A DNA stretch of 64,000 bases, from contig NC_030859.1 in assembly GCF_000208745.1 (NCBI RefSeq), positions 11,433,765 to 11,497,764 of the forward strand. The letters are read 5' to 3'. This DNA comes from Theobroma cacao. Taxonomy: Eukaryota > Streptophyta > Magnoliopsida > Malvales > Malvaceae. The translations under genes were made by a program, and so were the position numbers. This document shows positions 49,470 to 61,086 of the stretch, piece by piece; positions within the stretch are counted from its first letter, which is position 1, and each line of letters opens with the position of its first letter. Under the pieces are notes generated by a model. It was not told where the DNA came from. It saw only the letters and a list, made by a program, of their open reading frames with translations, and made no database searches.

Positions 49470-49767
49470 TACTTCTCACTACAGCAAGAAAGCATTCTCG
49501 TTGCAGCGAGAAACATTCTGTTTTGACAGCCAGCAAATCGCTGCAGCGAGAAACTCTTGGGTTTTGATGCAGATTTTTCACTTTGATGAAGATTTTGACC
49601 ACCTTTCTCTACAAACTGGGAAAAGTAGTAAACATCAAAGTTGTAGCCCTGCCTCTTAGCTTTCTAATGGTCCAAAAATCAGGTAAATTGGACTTCTTTA
49701 TTGGGAGATATACTAGAGAAACCAAAACATATGCAAACCAAGATTGTTTCTCGCTGTAGCGAGAAAC
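49470..49767. repeat. CTGCAG palindromic iterons in D LTR
   Basis: Copies near 49474, 49495 and 49545, and a perfect inverted pair at 49746-49767 (GTTTCTCGCT and AGCGAGAAAC around GT). Confidence 0.9.
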
Positions 49768-50499
49768 TTGTTGTCATGCTTGCTACTTTATTTGATTTTG
49801 GCCTATTTCTTGCCCATTTAACTTCATGGATTGATCATGGGTTTTTGTAACAGTATAAGGTTATTAATCAAAGTTTGAAATGAGGGGTTTTAGTAAGAAA
49901 TTAACTCAATTGCATTGTTTTTGAAACAAGTGCATCATGTTTTCTAAAACGTTCCTTGTCGTTGCTTGTTCCCTTCTTATGTTCACTCTTTGAGTTTATA
50001 CTCACCGTTTTCAACTTCATGTTTTCAGATCAGGAGGCAGCCGATAACTAGGTCGACATGTCCTTGTAGATTCGCATCCTTGGTAGGTAGCTCGGCATTT
50101 AGTAGTCATACGTCACTCGGGTCTCTCCGCTGGAAATCGAGTCTCCTTTTTGATATGTATAGACAAACCTGATGTAAATTATTAAGACATATGTTTTGGA
50201 CAATACATGTATATTTGATTGGTAATGCCACTACAAGTTGGCAATGCTTAGTATTAATTTGATTTGAAGTTATGAAATGTGACTTAGCAACTTTTGATGG
50301 AATGATGAACAAGGCATATTAATAGGCTTGCTTGGGCTTAGTGGACTACGTCCATTGGGCCCATGCGTCGGTCATGGCCTAAATTTTGGGTCGTGACATC
50401 TATGTGCCTCTATATGATACTGATATGTATATATATATATAAATAATAATATATGATACGTATTGTTAAGTAATTTTGTGTAATTGATGTAACCGTGCA

Positions 50500-50690
50500 T
50501 GTGCGAAGTGGGCAGTGCACATGCCGGTTGGATGACAATGTTGTGACAATTACAACTGTGCATGTGCGGAGTGGGCAGTGCACATGCCAGTTAAATAACA
50601 ATGTTGTGACAATTACAATCGTGCATGTGCGGAGTGGGCAGTGCACATGCAGACTGTGATGTGCGTGTAGGGAGTGCACGTTGGCCGAGT
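50500..50690 (+). repeat. Hairpin minisatellite in right D4 arm
   Basis: Three units of about 63 bases with GCATGTGCGGAGTGGGCAG then TGCACATGCC, where an 8-bp stem is possible. A diverged fourth follows. Confidence 0.9.
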
Positions 50691-52394
50691 GAGGTGGTGG
50701 TATTCGTGTTTATATATATATATGTACATGTGTAATAGAAGGTTTATGAATATAGTACGTGGTTGTAATGTATGTGGAATCTTGCATGTTGAACATTGAA
50801 AGTTGCTAAGTATTTTCAAATTGATGTTTATTACAGCGAGAAACGTGCTGTCACGTTGCTACATTGCTTGGGTTCTGATACAATTTTTTTTTCACCCCTC
50901 TATCTTCACGATTGAGCATGGGTCTTTGCAACACTAAGAGTTTATTAATCAATGTTCGAAACAAGGGGTTTAAGAAAGAAATTAAACTAAATTACATTGT
51001 TTTCAAAACAAGTTCATCATGATTTCTAAACCTTCCTTAACGCTACTTGTTCCCTTCCTATGTTCAATCACTGAGTTTATACTCATGTTTTTAAAATTCA
51101 TGTTTTAGGTTTCCCGAGTTAAAGGTGATTGGATCCTAGGATGAAGTGCTCCTCCCTATCTTGTGAGACCTCGACCTCTATAGGCTCGTAACTAGGCAAA
51201 GACGCAATAACACGAGCTAGGGGTAATTTCGTCATTTCCTTAGAAAGCCTCTAAAAGTAAGTTTTTAAACAATATTATGGCCTAAGTAGGCCTAAGGCAT
51301 AAATGAATGATGAAATACGGGTAAAATGGTGAAGGAAATAAAAATAATGATGATTCCCAAGGTAGGGGCAAAATGGTCATTTTTTATCTCAAGTCAAAAA
51401 TTTTAAGTTTCACAAACCCAAGTATTTCTAGACCATTATGGACTTTGTTTCAGTGTCAAAAGAGTAAAAAGATTGCATAAAGGATTAGAGGAGAACAAGC
51501 TAACTTGTTGAAGGCATTTTGGTAATTTAAGTGGAGTGGATAAGCTTGAGCTATAAATATCTCTTTCTTCCAGCAGCTTCTTCATCCTCTAGCAGCTTTT
51601 CGTCTTCTTTTCCCTTCTTCTCTTTCACGTTGCTTTCATCCTCCATGGAAGTTTGATATGAAAGCTCCATAACCTTCCTTAAAATAGCTCTAATTTTCAA
51701 GCTTTTGTGCACTTTTGCATAGAACCCTTGTTCTTTTTCACTTTTTCACTTTAAAACTCTTGAAAAATCTTATTTCCATACTTTCTCTCACTAGCTAAGT
51801 GTTTTAGAAAGAGAAAAAAGAAGCTTTTATAATAGCTTGGAGAATTGTTGGATAGAATTTTAAAGTTTCAAAGCTATTAAGGTGAGTAGTAAATTAGAGT
51901 TGAATTTTTAGTGTTGAGAATGGCTAGAGATTTGACTTGTGAATATTTTGTAGTTGTGATTGTTCATTCATTTTAGAGTGATTAGGATAGTGAAAATAGA
52001 TAGCCATTTAAATGGCAATTGAAAGCTAGCTAAGAGAAAGTTTTTAGAATTTTTAAGTATGTGAATTGACATAATGGTGATGCTAATGTGATGGTGGGTT
52101 CCAACGAATCCCCATCGCCCCATATGGACCATTAGAGAAGTTAGAGTCGACTAAAGGTTTAACGAAATACCGGTGAGTGAACTTGCATTTCAAAATTTTT
52201 TGGGAATGTAAATGTATTTGCACAAAACATTTGAATGATTTTAACCAACTTTTCTTTTAAAATGTGTGCCAGGGAACAAGCCCTTGATAAAATGTCTTGA
52301 TGTTGCTAAAATGTGAAATGTGTAGAAGGACAGACCTATGTGCTCCTATACTGTGTTGATATATATATATACATGAATAATGTTGTGCAATGAT

Positions 52395-52580
52395 ATTGAC
52401 CTAGCTGTGTGCTAGTAGGAGTGTGCATAAGCTGATGCTGACCTGGCTATGTGTGATTGGGAGTGCGCATAAGCCGATGCTGACCCGGCTATGTGTGAGT
52501 AGGAGTGCTCATAAGTCGATGTTGACCCAGCCATGTGCTAGTGGGAGTGCATATGAGCTAATGATGATGGGAGGGTGTGC
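52395..52580 (+). repeat. Hairpin minisatellite, decayed form
   Basis: Four units of about 43 bases, GCTATGTGTGAGTAGGAGTGC...CATAAGCCGATGCTGACCCG. The stem is weakened by C to T and G to A changes. Confidence 0.75.
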
Positions 52581-52749
52581 ATGAGGATTGATATATATAT
52601 ATATATATACATATATGGTGTATGGTTGTAATGCATGTGAAAATTTGACATGTTGAATTTTGAGAATTTATATGTGTTTCATGTAGCTTTTGTCATTTCA
52701 GCAGGATGGCCTTTTCTTGAGGGGAATGGAAACTTTTTCTTGGTGCTCT

Positions 52750-53110
52750 ATTTCTTGCTGCAGCGAGAAACTCTCGGGTTGTGAGGGTTTTTATTGGATC
52801 TGGTTCTCACTGCAATGAGAAAGTTACTGTAGCTTCTCACTGCAGTGAGAATGAATCTCGTTGCAGCGAGAAACTTTTTGTCCCACTTGGCTACCTTGTT
52901 GATTTTTGCCACATTTTCCACCACTTTAACACCATAGTGAATCATTGACTTCCAATATCAAGGAATTAATTAACTAGGTCGGGAATGTGGGGTTTAGAAA
53001 GAAACCCTCATCCAGTTGAGAAAACCCTCGTCTCGTTAATAATTTGAGCCAAACTTCACTGCAGCGGAAAGGCATTCTCACTGTAGCGAGAATCCCTTTC
53101 CACTGTAGCG
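52750..53110. repeat. CTGCAG palindromic iterons in D LTR
   Basis: At least eight copies, including TTTCTTGCTGCAGCGAGAAA at 52751, CTTCTCACTGCAGTGAGAAT near 52836, TCTCGTTGCAGCGAGAAA near 52856 and ATTCTCACTGTAGCGAGAAT near 53075. Confidence 0.85.
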
Positions 53111-54186
53111 AGGACCTGTCGTTTACTTGACTTGATTTGCTTGAATGTCTTTAAAGTTTTCACTCTTCAAATCCTTTGTTGAGCGTGAACTCTTTATCAT
53201 CAAGTGATTTATTCATTGAGGGTTTAAATGAGGGGTTTTAATAAGAACCAAACTAAACGGCATTATTTTAAAGATAAGTGCATCATGATTTCGTTAAATC
53301 TTCTTTATGGTATGCTTGTTCCCTTCCTTGTTCACTCACTGGGTTTATACTCACTGTTTTCAACTTCATGTTTTTAGATCAAGAGGCAAGTGGTAACTAG
53401 GTCGAGGTGTCTCCATAGACTTGTATCCATCTGTTGGTAGGTATCAATGGCATTCGGTAACCGCACCTTTGCTATGGTAACTGTATCAATGGCATTCGTT
53501 GCTCCGCTGGAAGTCTAGAGTCCTTTTTGTTGAACACACGTGCCCTGATGTAAATTGTTAAGCCATGTATATATATATCTTAAACGAATAGATGTTTATA
53601 TTGATTAATGTTGCCACTATGTAATGGCACAGATGACATTATTTTGAATCATATAAATGTGAATATATAGTCGATAGAAAAGTATCCACGTACTCGTTAG
53701 TGAAAATTACGAAATACAATTGTCAGAACAAATAATGAAATTGATGAATGGAGTCATGTAAATAGGCTTGCTTGGGCTTAGTGGGCTACATCCATTAGGC
53801 CCATGCGCCAATCAGGGCCCGAAATTTGGGTCGTGACATATCCATTGCTCGGTAGGTTTAACATGGCACTAAATGTTAGCAACCGTGCCCAGAGTCACTC
53901 CACTGACGGTCAAGGTTTAATCATGTGTATATTAATACTTGGTGTGAAATACTAAGAATCATTTGCTAATCTATATATGAATATAATGGTTGATGATACC
54001 ATTATGAATGCATGATTGGGTTTTATGAATTGTTTTCAAAGGAACGGTATTTAAACATTACAAATTTCAGATTCTAAAGGAGTAGGGATTAATATATAAG
54101 ATCAATTTAGTAGGCTTACTTGGGCTTAATGGGCTAAGCCCATTGGGTCCTTGAGCCAATCATGGCTCAAGAAATTGGCTGTGACA

Positions 54187-54200
54187 AGTCTCCCCCACTT
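54187..54200 (-). other. Polypurine tract of Gypsy-like element
   Basis: The minus strand reads AAGTGGGGGAGACT directly before TGTCACAGCC. This marks the start of the 3' LTR. Confidence 0.85.
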
Positions 54201-54223
54201 AAATAGAATTCGTCCTCGAATTC
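54188..54223 (-). pseudogene. Pol C-terminal tail remnant
   Basis: The minus strand translates as EFEDEFYLSGGD ending at the PPT. This resembles the acidic tail that plant Ty3/Gypsy polyproteins commonly carry just before the 3' LTR. The frame is broken upstream (a stop about 20 codons before it), so only the tail is recognisable. The assignment rests on position and motif resemblance. Confidence 0.55.
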
Positions 54224-55346
54224 ACATCGGTGTCGAGTTATCAATCTCACTCTATGATCTTATTCCATTTCTTTCTTCGTAGGGAATTTTGATTTACGCA
54301 TTTCATTACCTTCAATTTGACTAGAACACTTTACAAGATCAGGTTCTGTATCTTATATCTATTATCATCTTTGAATCAAAACCACGATACCCTTATCAAT
54401 TGTTCTTTCTTATCACTAAGATACCAAGTATGCCTTTAATTTCATCACTAACCTCAAACATATCTTTATTTCAATTCTTGTCAAACCTCCATTCATTCAT
54501 TCACCTTGTTTACCTCCAGTTTGATTAGAATGCTTCACTTATGTCTGTTATCATCCTTTAGAATCAAATCGATGGTACCCTTCGCGATCACTATATCTTA
54601 TTTTAAGACGTTGAGTATGCCGTTATCCCCATCATTAAATTTGAACCATAACTCCATCTTAATCATACCGATTTCAATCACATTTTATATTTACTTATGT
54701 ATACCAATCACCATCTTATTACTTCATTCCTTGTCAACTTCTCGACATTCATTCATTCATCCTATCCTCCTACACTATTATGTAGCTTACAACATCATTA
54801 ACATGCCATATTCATTCTTGTACGTATTCCCAACGTTGGGGGAGGTTAATGGCTTCAATTATTCCCACATACTCATGTTTACCTTCAATTTCTGCAACTT
54901 CAATCTTCTTAATCATATTAGTCCATCTTGTATGGCTTAACCACATTATAGATTACATTTCCTTGGTTTTATTTCTTTGACTATTTCTCCAAAATTTCTT
55001 ATATCAACATAGCTCAACTTCTGATGGAATATTTTATCGTTGTACTATTTATACAACTCATCAATTATTGAGTTCAAATCTCAAATTACTTAGAACAATT
55101 CTTCACCTCAATTGGTCAAGTAATCAATTTCACGTATACGTATGTACATGTATTTCCAAATGTCAACATTCCTCGTTATGCATAGGGATCCATGTGTTCG
55201 CGTGCCTTGGACTACATCTCCCTTTATTCATCCCTATCCCTATCTAAGATTCAATATAATAATCCTCATAGTGCATGTCAACATTATTGTTATGCCTATG
55301 CATAACTTCACATCATGTACATGCCTATACTCCTTTCTTATCCTTT

Positions 55347-55800
55347 CTGATTATATGCTTAAGTATCATTATACTATATATGCTTGCATCGTAATGTCAT
55401 TAGTCACCTCTCACTTGCCAAATTTCATTTTCATTAAATTACAATCCGGTATTCGTATATGTTTTATAATCTCGTTGATCTTTCAAAGGTTTATCTTTAT
55501 TGGATCATTGCATCTTATGCAATACAACAATCCCTAAAAGTCATCCTTATTCCTCAATTATTCTTCATACNCCAATTATATGCTTGAGTTTCATCGTACT
55601 ATATATCCTTGCATCACAATGTCATTAATCACATCTCACTTGCTAAATGTCATTTGCATTAAATTACAATCCGGTATTCGTATATGTTTTATAATCTCGT
55701 TGATCTTTCAAAGGTTTATCTTTATTGGATCATTGCATCTTATGCAATACCACAATCCCTAAAAGTCATCCTTATTTCTCAATTATTCTTCATACCTCTA
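55347..55800. repeat. About 225-bp direct duplication flanking a single N
   Basis: 55347-55570 is repeated at 55572-55800 with the base 55571 called N between them. The second halves are almost identical and the first halves carry about ten differences. It is either a real tandem duplication or two overlapping contigs joined at N. Confidence 0.85.
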
Positions 55801-56999
55801 ACATATATATATATATATATTATATCCTTGTTGCATTTCGACTTTAATGAGTCACCTAAAACTTAGACTCATTTGAATCATGCATGCGTCAAGCATTTCC
55901 GAATTCTAATTTCCATACTACATTAGGAAGTTTTCATTATCGAACTTCATTATCCAGATTATCTTCAATCATCCTTTGTTTTATTCTTCCATACTAATGT
56001 GACATCATTCTCTTTGGACCAATCTGCAGTTTGTACTTGAAACTGCAAGACTTGAAACAAGGTCCTCCTCAAGTACTTTTCAATGTCAATATAGATACAA
56101 CTTTTAGCTTACGGCTTCCTCTTTGTAACCACACAACTTAATGCTTGTTTTCACAAGATTTGTAGCAGGATTCCTTTTAAGTATTTCCTTGCAGATACCC
56201 ACCTTAAACTTATGTCTCACCGCACATGATCACATAACCCGTGACTTAGCCGTTAGGCTCCTCAGTAGGTTTTTAAAAATCCCACATTTTATACTCATCG
56301 TGTATGAGTGGTAATTCCTTCTCAAAGATGTTTGTGCATTCTTGAAACACTTAGTCTCTTATTTGCTCCTTAACATCCCAAGCATATCATCCAATAGACA
56401 TGCACCTATTCTTAAAGATATATAAATACATACTCGTCCATTCAATCCCTAATTCATCTTCATAGGTTTCTAGTGTACCACAGAATTGGCCTTGTGTTGT
56501 TACTAACCCTTTTCATTTAGCTGAGTCAAGACAAGAATTGCAAATTCTGATGATGATATTCTGGATGAACCCATTTGCTATACCACCCTTGTAATCCTTC
56601 ATTCACACTTTCATCACTTGGTATTGACATCCCTTACCCATATCTCATATATTCATCTAACTCTTCACTCAATTTTTCCTTAACCTTTAACAAGGCTTAA
56701 TCTCTCGTCTCATTTATTTCTTAGGATTTGACTTTAGTCAACATATTATTAATCCTAATACTTCACTTGGTATCTTATCTCAATATAGCCATCTCGAGAA
56801 CCTTTCAACTTCTCTTTCAATTATATGCCCATATACAAGGCAATAAAGAAACTTTTCAATTCATTGATGTAAACATTCTCCGAAACATTTAAAATTCCCA
56901 AATAACAAAACTCAATGACCAATGACCATAATTCAGCTTGTAAGCTCATTATCGTGCCACTCCCATCTTGCTCATGCATCCAAGACATGAGGTGTCCCT

Positions 57000-57115
57000 A
57001 GCACTGCGGCGCTAGATAGTCAGTGCTGCAACATCACGGCTACTGGACATGGGATAGTTTCAACGCTGCAGCGCTAAAGAGTTAGTGCTATAACGCTGTG
57101 GCTGCTGGAAATTTC
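57000..57115. repeat. CGCTGCAGCG palindromic motif cluster
   Basis: GCACTGCGGCGCTAG, CAGTGCTGCAAC, AACGCTGCAGCGCTAA (core palindrome 57064-57073) and TAACGCTGTGGCTGC. A different sequence from the D LTR iterons, but the same design. Confidence 0.7.
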
Positions 57116-57949
57116 TTCCATGAATAAGTTCTTCCATCTTTAAAGTTACTACAGGGATCATGCTCAACCATTTGGCTTTCCTCCTAGCCTATCCCATAAT
57201 TTTCATGACCATGTGTATCTTCTTTTTTGTTTATCATATGCACTAAGTCGAGTAAGTATTTTTCAAACTCATTTTATCCTTTAACACTTATCTTCAACCA
57301 ATAAGTCCCACCTTAGGACAATCTTGCCATATTATGCATCAAATTCTCAATATATAATACCACACAAAAAATTATTCACCATTTATGACATCCCATAATT
57401 CCTTAACATTCACAATCTTTATTAAATCAAGGGTTTACCTTTTCCCAAGTTCCATATTTGCACCAAATTATCATCTTATAATGTCATGGCATCATTTTGT
57501 AGTTTCCCTCATACTTAAATTTTACAATCCTTGACTTAATCACATCATCCATTCTAAGTGTCACCTATATCCTCATTGATTTCTCCCAAATCCTTCTGAA
57601 TTGTAACTGCAACTGGGATTTCAAATTTCACCTTTCCACGATTAATTAGTAATCATTTGTCAGGTCTCATAGTTGTTTATACCATTAATAACTTTCTACG
57701 TCGATCCTTAATAATTATCTAAGGCGACCAACCACGCCACTAAGGTGAATATCCTTCCTCAATAATTATATTGCTAGTCTACCTCTGTCATACCAAAAGA
57801 TTCCCATACACATCCAGTCATTTAAACAGCTACTTTATAATTCGTTCGAGTCATACAAAATAAAAGCCAACTCTTAACTCCTTTGTACAGATAACTACTA
57901 CTTTTTTCCTTACACCATATCTGCCTAGAATTAAAGCGATACGAACTTC

Positions 57950-58110
57950 AACGAAGGTATTAAATGTCTCTAGAATCCTCATCACCTTGATCTGAGCACA
58001 TCGACGGATCCTTTTCCGGGTCCTCTTCCATCTCTTGGGATTTTTCCATTTTATCCTTAATCCGAGCTTGTTGCTGCCTCTCAAATTCCTCCTTACTAAC
58101 AGGTGTGGCA
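57950..58110 (-). pseudogene. Gag-like charged fragment
   Basis: One minus-strand frame reads APVSKEEFERQQQARIKDK, continues MEKSQEMEEDPEKDPSMCS and then QGDEDSRDI before a stop. Its charged, Gln/Glu-rich composition and its place about 0.6 kb after the PBS (E removed) suggest a gag N-terminal remnant. The overlapping Arg-rich frame is a shadow. The E solo LTR is inserted at its start. No zinc knuckle is visible, so assignment to gag is tentative. Confidence 0.4.
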
Positions 58111-61081
58111 TGTCAAGCCCGGCTCTACAATATGTTTATTATGACATTCTTACATAAGAATGCATGTTTGCTTACTTGGGTACCTCAAAAATCGTTAAAG
58201 GACGACAATGTACCAAATGGTACAATTAAGTTGAATTAAGCTTTGAACTAGTCCATATAGAGATTTTAAGATGAAATTGAGAATTTTAAAACCCCAGAAT
58301 GACTTCAAATGGTGATTCGGAGTTTGAGGACCGATTTGGAGACAAATTAGAATTTTCATGACTTAGGGGCAAAATGGTCATTTTGCCATCTGAGGTTAAG
58401 ATGTGAGTGTTGGATGAAATTTTTGACTAAGATTGATCATTTGGAGTATAATTTGAGTTTGAGAAGTGAAAAATTTTAATTCCAACATTTTTTTGAGCAT
58501 AGGGGTAAAATAGTCATTTTGCCACCTAAGGGTAAATTGTAATTTTACACCACCCAACACTTGTCCAGCACATGGATTTTACCCAATATTATCATGGATA
58601 ATTGAGAAAATTTAAGTGGTGGAGAGAGATTACTTAATGGGTAAGTATGACACATGGACCAATGGAATGGTGACATGTGTCAAATTTTCATCCATTTATT
58701 ATTTTCCTTATAAATTAGCACAAAATCAGCCCATTTCTCTTCATATGGTCGGCTCAAGGAAGAACAAAGGAAGAAAAGAAGAACAAAAACCCTAGGTGGA
58801 AAAACTCAAGGGAAAAGTGTGAAAATTCAAGGAAACAAGTGAAAAAAAGGTAAGATTTTTCAATTAAGCTTGAGATCTCTCTTTCTTAAGCATTTTTTCT
58901 TATTTTCCATGGTTGAATCACATGATTTCATGATGGGTATGTTTCTGGCCGAACACTTAGAGAGAGATTTTGATGCTTGATTTGGTTAGATTTCAATATA
59001 TTTTAGTGTTTTTAGTTAGTTAGTGATGTGTAAAATGAAAATCAAGCAAGAAAAATTCATGTTCTTCCATCACCCATCCTTGGCTTGATGATGATTTTGA
59101 TTTTATTTCAAGTGATTTGGTTATGAATTAGTGATTTATGGTGTGAAAATCAAGTAGAAAAAATTATAGTGTTGATGCACCCACCATGGCCGAATTTTCC
59201 AAGAGAAAATGTGAAGTTGATTTTGCTAAATTTTATGCTATTTGACTTGTGTTTGATGGTTTGGAGAATTGGAAGAAAAATGGAATTATTTGGACTTGAA
59301 TTGGACATATTGGACAATTAATCGGGTGATAGATCGAATTAGGCCAATACCATTTTATTTAGGTACTTAATTGAATTTATATTGAACACCGTATTTAGAT
59401 AGTTATCCGAGTATTTCACATCCCATTTCATGCATTAGTATAGAGCCTGAATTGGTTTTATAACAATTTAGCACAAATGTAGTAAATGGCTTATTGTGCA
59501 TTATGTCTAAGTGGTGAGCATTTTGGCAAAAGTAAAGAGATAGTATCCGAGGATCAAAAATCGAAGTACTCGAAATTTGACTCCCGAAATAGTGAGTAAC
59601 CTTACTATCGTCTTAATTATCTAAAGTGATTTTTATCCAATTTTGTGATTTTATGGAAAATGAGTTTAAATGGTAAATCTTTATGTTTTATAAGTAAAAT
59701 GTGATTAAATGAAATGATTTTATAAATTGTCTTGAAATTGAAAGATGGTTTTGAAAATGGAGTAATTAAAGACTAATTGTTGTGTTATAAATCATGGTTT
59801 GAATTGAATGGCTTATGATAATATTTGCATGAATGGCTGAATTGGTATTTGTGCTGAAAATGTATGAACTGTTAATTTACCTTAAGAGGCTGTAAAATAA
59901 AATAATTACCATGTTATGTTATCGTAATTTTATTAAATGGTGGGTTATAAATTGGTTGCTGTAGTGGACGGGTTCCGTGGACTAGCCTATTAGAGGGGCA
60001 TAGTAACCCTATTATATTCATACCTTAGTATGAGAGGCGCGGTTGGATAACTCCTGAGGTTAAAAATTTAGAGTTCACTTCACGCCAAACCACCACGTGA
60101 GGGTGAACTCAGCCAACGCCAAGGAACGATTATGCTTTCAAAATAAAAACATGATTTATGTGTACATAACTTTTTAACAGCCTTAGGGATCTCGGTTGGG
60201 ATAGCCTTCGGCCAAAGTATACCTGATAACTGAGTATGAGAATGATTTTGGCACGAGCCAAAGTTTTAAGATACTCATAAGCCATGTTGATTACTCGATT
60301 TATATGAATTGATTTTATTTGGTTGAAATGAGTTGAAAGGTGATGAATTACAATATGTTAAACTATTTTATCTGTCTCCATTTACTCAGCTTTAGATATT
60401 TTAGATGGTATCTGTTTACTCACTGGGATTATATAATCTCACTACCCTTTTTTCCACCCATTTCAGGCTCAGGATAGTCAGTATATAGCTCATTTCGTTG
60501 AGGGCTACAGTTAGACTTGCATCCTCAAAAATTGTAGGTTTACCTCTTTTGATACTTTTGGCCGTTCGTGGGCCCACGTGTCACTGTAAATTAAATTTTA
60601 TAGTTTGGTTATCTGTATTACAGTATGTATGAATTTATTTAGCTTTTACGCTACAAAAATTATTTACCGGTAACCCTATAAATAATGTTTTATAAGAAAA
60701 TAGAATATTTTATTGAATATTTTTATTATATTCAAATAGTCATAATTTCATTTCAAATGAATGTTTTAGACATCTAAACTTATTTTTGATTGTGAAATAT
60801 GTGTTTTCCACTTGCATACTACATTTTTAGCTAGTTTCTAGATTTTTGAGGAAAAATGACCAAAATGCCCTTGTGAGAAAAAAATTAATTTTCTATTGTT
60901 TTGATTTGAAAATAGTTTATAATTTCTCAAAACATGATACTTAACAACTATTGCTCACAAGGGAGGTGTGAAAACTGATATGAAAGCTTTGTGAGGTTTC
61001 GATTAGCATTCCGGGCAATGAATGTCTATCGGGATGTCAGGCCGGTTGTCATGGGCTCGAGGGGAGTACCGGGTCATGACA
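58111..61081 (+). mobile_element. E-family solo LTR (copy 6), 2.97 kb
   Basis: TGTCAAGCCCGGC to GGGTCATGACA. Flanks are TGGCA (58106-58110) and CGGTA (61082-61086); the two differences are both C/T transitions, so an ancestral CGGCA duplication is plausible. TATA box at 58709-58714. It splits the gag-like region of the Gypsy-like element. Confidence 0.92.
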
Positions 61082-61086
61082 CGGTA

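Larger units (their letters stand above)
44910..50398 (+). mobile_element. D-family solo LTR holding an E solo LTR
   Basis: TGTGAGACCTCGACC to GGGTCGTGACA with a perfect duplication TCTAT (44905-44909 and 50399-50403). Net length is about 2.5 kb after removing E (46296-49285). TATA box at 45301-45308 (GAGCTATAAATATCTC), then a CT-rich start region. Contains a short hairpin minisatellite (46160-46265) and CTGCAG iterons (49470-49767). No internal region. Confidence 0.95.
51162..53838 (+). mobile_element. D-family solo LTR, 2.7 kb
   Basis: TGTGAGACCTCGACC to GGGTCGTGACA. Flanks are TATCT (51157-51161) and TATCC (53839-53843), one transition apart. Its first 900 bases are very similar to the D copy at 44910. 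TATA box at 51552-51559, minisatellite 52395-52580, iterons 52750-53110. It is inserted in the right D4 arm. Confidence 0.92.
40355..54186 (-). mobile_element. Palindromic compound LTR (3' LTR of Gypsy-like element)
   Basis: Two D4 arms joined end to end: 40355-43079 read inward from TGTCACAGCCC, and 43084-54186 ending GGCTGTGACA. The right outer end abuts a polypurine tract and pol-tail-like sequence. The other LTR of the same element, next to the PBS at 61644, begins with the same TATCACAGCCC terminus on the plus strand. Two direct LTRs satisfying both junctions must start and end with inverted copies of one terminus, so the whole block acts as one LTR. Net of nested insertions the arms are about 2.7 and 2.9 kb. 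The alternative is an inverted D4 copy trapped between PPT and 3' LTR. Left flank AGAAG cannot be paired inside the window. Confidence 0.6.
43084..54186 (+). repeat. D4 arm, right, with nested D and E LTRs
   Basis: Made of 43084-44909, 50399-51161 and 53839-54186 (about 2.9 kb). The D solo LTRs at 44910-50398 and 51162-53838 have duplications that rejoin it. A minisatellite lies at 50500-50690. It ends GGCTGTGACA at 54186, immediately before the polypurine tract. Confidence 0.85.

Noticed and set aside
40355..54186. Two independent D4 insertions landing next to each other
   Set aside because: Not excluded, but it does not explain why the PPT and the PBS both abut the same D4 terminus. Kept as the alternative in the finding.
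54506..55866. Plus-strand open frames (144, 131 and 60 codons)
   Set aside because: Phe/Ile/Ser-rich, no domain seen, antisense to the element, and two of them are copies of the duplicated segment around N.
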